Of a stretch of DNA of 64,000 bases, positions 62,629 to 64,000 are shown one piece after another (within the stretch, counting starts at the first letter, position 1; every line of letters begins with the position of its first letter). The DNA is taken from assembly GCA_040830545.1 (NCBI GenBank), contig JBFOMB010000109.1:1-64000 (forward strand), written 5' to 3'. A program made the translations under genes and the position numbers. The notes under the pieces are model-generated. The model was not told the origin of the DNA, made no database searches, and saw nothing but the letters and a program-made list of their open reading frames with translations. Source of the stretch: HXMU1420-2 sp040830545. GTDB taxonomy: Bacteria > Pseudomonadota > Alphaproteobacteria > Rhodobacterales > Rhodobacteraceae.

Positions 62629-64000
62629 ATGTCATTTTTGTCCAGGCTGACCTGCGCTGCGGCGCTTGCGCTCAGCACCGCGCTTCCGGCGACCTCCCAA
62701 GAGGGCAGCCTCACAATTTCCGTTGGATTCGGCCCAACAGCCGAGGTGCCTGATCCGCGTGCCGGCTACAATGGCTGGATGTCGAACCAGACTGGTGTGA
62801 CCGAAACGCTAATGGGGATCGATTATGACATGAACCTCTATCCGCGCTTGGCGCAGGGGATCGAGCAAGCCTCGCCGACAACGTGGCGCGTGACATTGCA
62901 CGATGGGCTGACTTTCCACGACGGGTCACCGGTTACCGCGCAGGCCGTCATTGATGCCATCGCGCCCATCGCAGAAGAAGGACACGCCGGTCACAATGCC
63001 CGCGTTGCCAAGTTGCTGGACCTTGCAGGCATGTCGACCGACGGCGACGCTGTTGTTGTGTTTGAAACCAATACCCCAAACGCCGCATTCCCCTGGACCC
63101 TTTCAGAACCTGCGATAGCGATCCTCGGCGCATCCTCCGATGCCTTCCCGATTAACGCCACAGGCCCATATGTGTTCAAGGAAGCGGTGCCCGAACAACT
63201 CTATCGTGTTGAAGCAAACCCGGACTACCGGCTTGGCGCGCCCGGTCTGGAAGAAGTCCGTGTTGTTGTCGCAAACGACCCATCAACCGCTGCATTGGCG
63301 TTTGAGGCAGGTGAAGTTGATCTGGTGATCAACTATCCGGAAACCGATTTTGACCGCATCAAGCAAACCGGCGCTCAGGGGTTCTCGGCTCCGACGGCAC
63401 GGCTTTACTTCTTCACGGTCAACGCAAAAAGCGGACCGTTGGCAAATCCGTTGATCCGCCAGGCTGTGTCCTATGCGATTGACCGTCAGGGCATCGTTGA
63501 TGCGGCGTTGTCTGGCGTGGGAGGCGTTGCAGCGGGCACCGTATACCCGGAAGGCAAAGGCTGGGCCGCCGATATTCCTGCCGCCTACGACCCGGCAAAG
63601 GCCGAGGACCTGTTGGCAGAGGCAGGCGCGATCAAGGATGGAGGCGCATGGATGCTGGATGGCGCGCCACTCGAAATCGACATTGTCACCTATTCGTCGC
63701 GCGCCGCGTTGCCGCCCACGGCTGAATTGACGCAGGCGTTCCTGGCAGCCATTGGCGTCAAGGCCAACATTTCGGTTGGTGAATGGGGTGCCAGCAACGA
63801 CGCGATCGCTGCGGGTGACGCCGACCTCTTCCTCCAGGCCTGGGTGACCACACCGCAAGGGGACCCGGGCGCGGTTCTGGAAACTTTGCTGAAATCCGAT
63901 GGCGGCTCCAACTCGGGCGGTTTCTCCAATGCGCGGCTGGATGAATTGCTGGGGCAGGGGCGGCTTACGTTCGAACATGAAAAACGCAAGGCGATCTATG
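62629..64000 (+). CDS. ABC transporter substrate-binding protein, SBP_bac_5 (dipeptide/nickel) type, partial
   Basis: The first 457 residues of a periplasmic protein that runs off the window, so the C-terminus is missing. Signal peptide MSFLSRLTCAAALALSTALP..., cleavage near 24. The fold matches DppA/NikA: TLMGIDYDMNLYPRLAQ near 65, WRVTLHDGLTFHDGSPVTA near 86, a FNVNAKSGP-like segment as FFTVNAKSGPLANPLIRQAVSYAIDR near 265. Ribosome site GAAGGAAAAGCTC precedes ATG 62629. Ligand could be a peptide or a metal chelate such as nickel; a cobalt or nickel role would suit the neighbouring metalloenzyme but is only inferred. Confidence 0.85.
   Translation, partial: MSFLSRLTCAAALALSTALPATSQEGSLTISVGFGPTAEVPDPRAGYNGWMSNQTGVTETLMGIDYDMNLYPRLAQGIEQASPTTWRVTLHDGLTFHDGSPVTAQAVIDAIAPIAEEGHAGHNARVAKLLDLAGMSTDGDAVVVFETNTPNAAFPWTLSEPAIAILGASSDAFPINATGPYVFKEAVPEQLYRVEANPDYRLGAPGLEEVRVVVANDPSTAALAFEAGEVDLVINYPETDFDRIKQTGAQGFSAPTARLYFFTVNAKSGPLANPLIRQAVSYAIDRQGIVDAALSGVGGVAAGTVYPEGKGWAADIPAAYDPAKAEDLLAEAGAIKDGGAWMLDGAPLEIDIVTYSSRAALPPTAELTQAFLAAIGVKANISVGEWGASNDAIAAGDADLFLQAWVTTPQGDPGAVLETLLKSDGGSNSGGFSNARLDELLGQGRLTFEHEKRKAIY

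Overview
The window reads as the chromosome of a marine alphaproteobacterium of the Rhodobacterales (roseobacter group). Base composition is GC-rich and genes are tightly packed, often with 1-4 nt ATGA/GTGA overlaps. The gene set is typical of that order: a NasS/NasT-controlled nitrate assimilation locus, an L-malyl-CoA lyase of the ethylmalonyl-CoA pathway, an acidic-tailed FYDLN protein, a MoxR/DUF58/VWA-like membrane operon, and a B12-riboswitch uptake operon. The genus cannot be fixed from what is visible. No rRNA, insertion sequence, phage gene, integrase or CRISPR array was seen; there is one tRNA (Ala, GGC). The first ~100 bases are low-complexity G/C runs that look like a poor contig end.

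Layout. (1) 75-1849: end of an MGH1/GH63-type glycosidase and a MalK/UgpC-type ATPase, the tail of a sugar or compatible-solute uptake operon. (2) 1999-16092: nitrate/nitrite assimilation, comprising nasT, nasS, nrtA, nrtB, a double-ATPase nrtCD fusion, a single-domain globin, nirB, nirD, nasA, a YbiB-like protein and a shortened cysG. A two-hairpin leader with AAC-G hexaloops upstream of nrtA fits NasT antitermination. (3) 16101-19229, minus strand: a cobalamin-riboswitch operon of two tiny ORFs, ATPase, binding protein and permease. (4) 19316-25655: glycosyltransferase/sulfotransferase divergent pair, smpB, sseA, an aminotransferase and a DUF418 membrane protein. (5) 25720-29845: amtB and glnK (minus) and a class A penicillin-binding protein. 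(6) 29969-36652, minus: moxR, DUF58 and two large membrane VWA/GATase-like proteins. (7) 36710-45886: housekeeping and regulators (DUF1285, tRNA-Ala, FYDLN protein, YgjP-like protease, GntR, 2OG-Fe oxygenase, accA, AraC, LysE/Lrp pair, mcl1, ilvA). (8) 46051-48966: dgcN-dgcA-D-amino-acid transaminase, a D-glutamate/D-amino-acid catabolic operon. (9) 49213-55029: SDR, IclR regulator, LigM-like tetrahydrofolate O-demethylase, extradiol dioxygenase, FAH-family hydrolase and RidA, which look like catabolism of a methoxylated aromatic. (10) 55119-61617: a nitrilase-superfamily hydrolase divergent from a seven-gene run that joins a complete PotABCD-like ABC importer to a cobalt-type nitrile hydratase (alpha, beta, activator). 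(11) 61924-64000: an Rrf2 regulator divergent from a dipeptide/nickel-type binding protein that runs off the window.

How it fits together. Nitrogen acquisition is the main theme: nitrate import and reduction to ammonium, ammonium transport with PII, D-amino-acid nitrogen recycling, and a nitrile or cyano-compound importer fused in operon to nitrile hydratase. Siroheme and B12 supply sit beside the nitrate genes. The least familiar unit is the transporter-nitrile-hydratase operon with its divergent hydrolase; its substrate cannot be read from sequence. Other points worth a second look are the RNA leader at 3865-3954, the tandem and inverted repeats between nrtA and nrtB, the tiny ORFs under the B12 riboswitch, the CysG protein lacking the second half of its methyltransferase domain, and shared short palindromes near several regulators.
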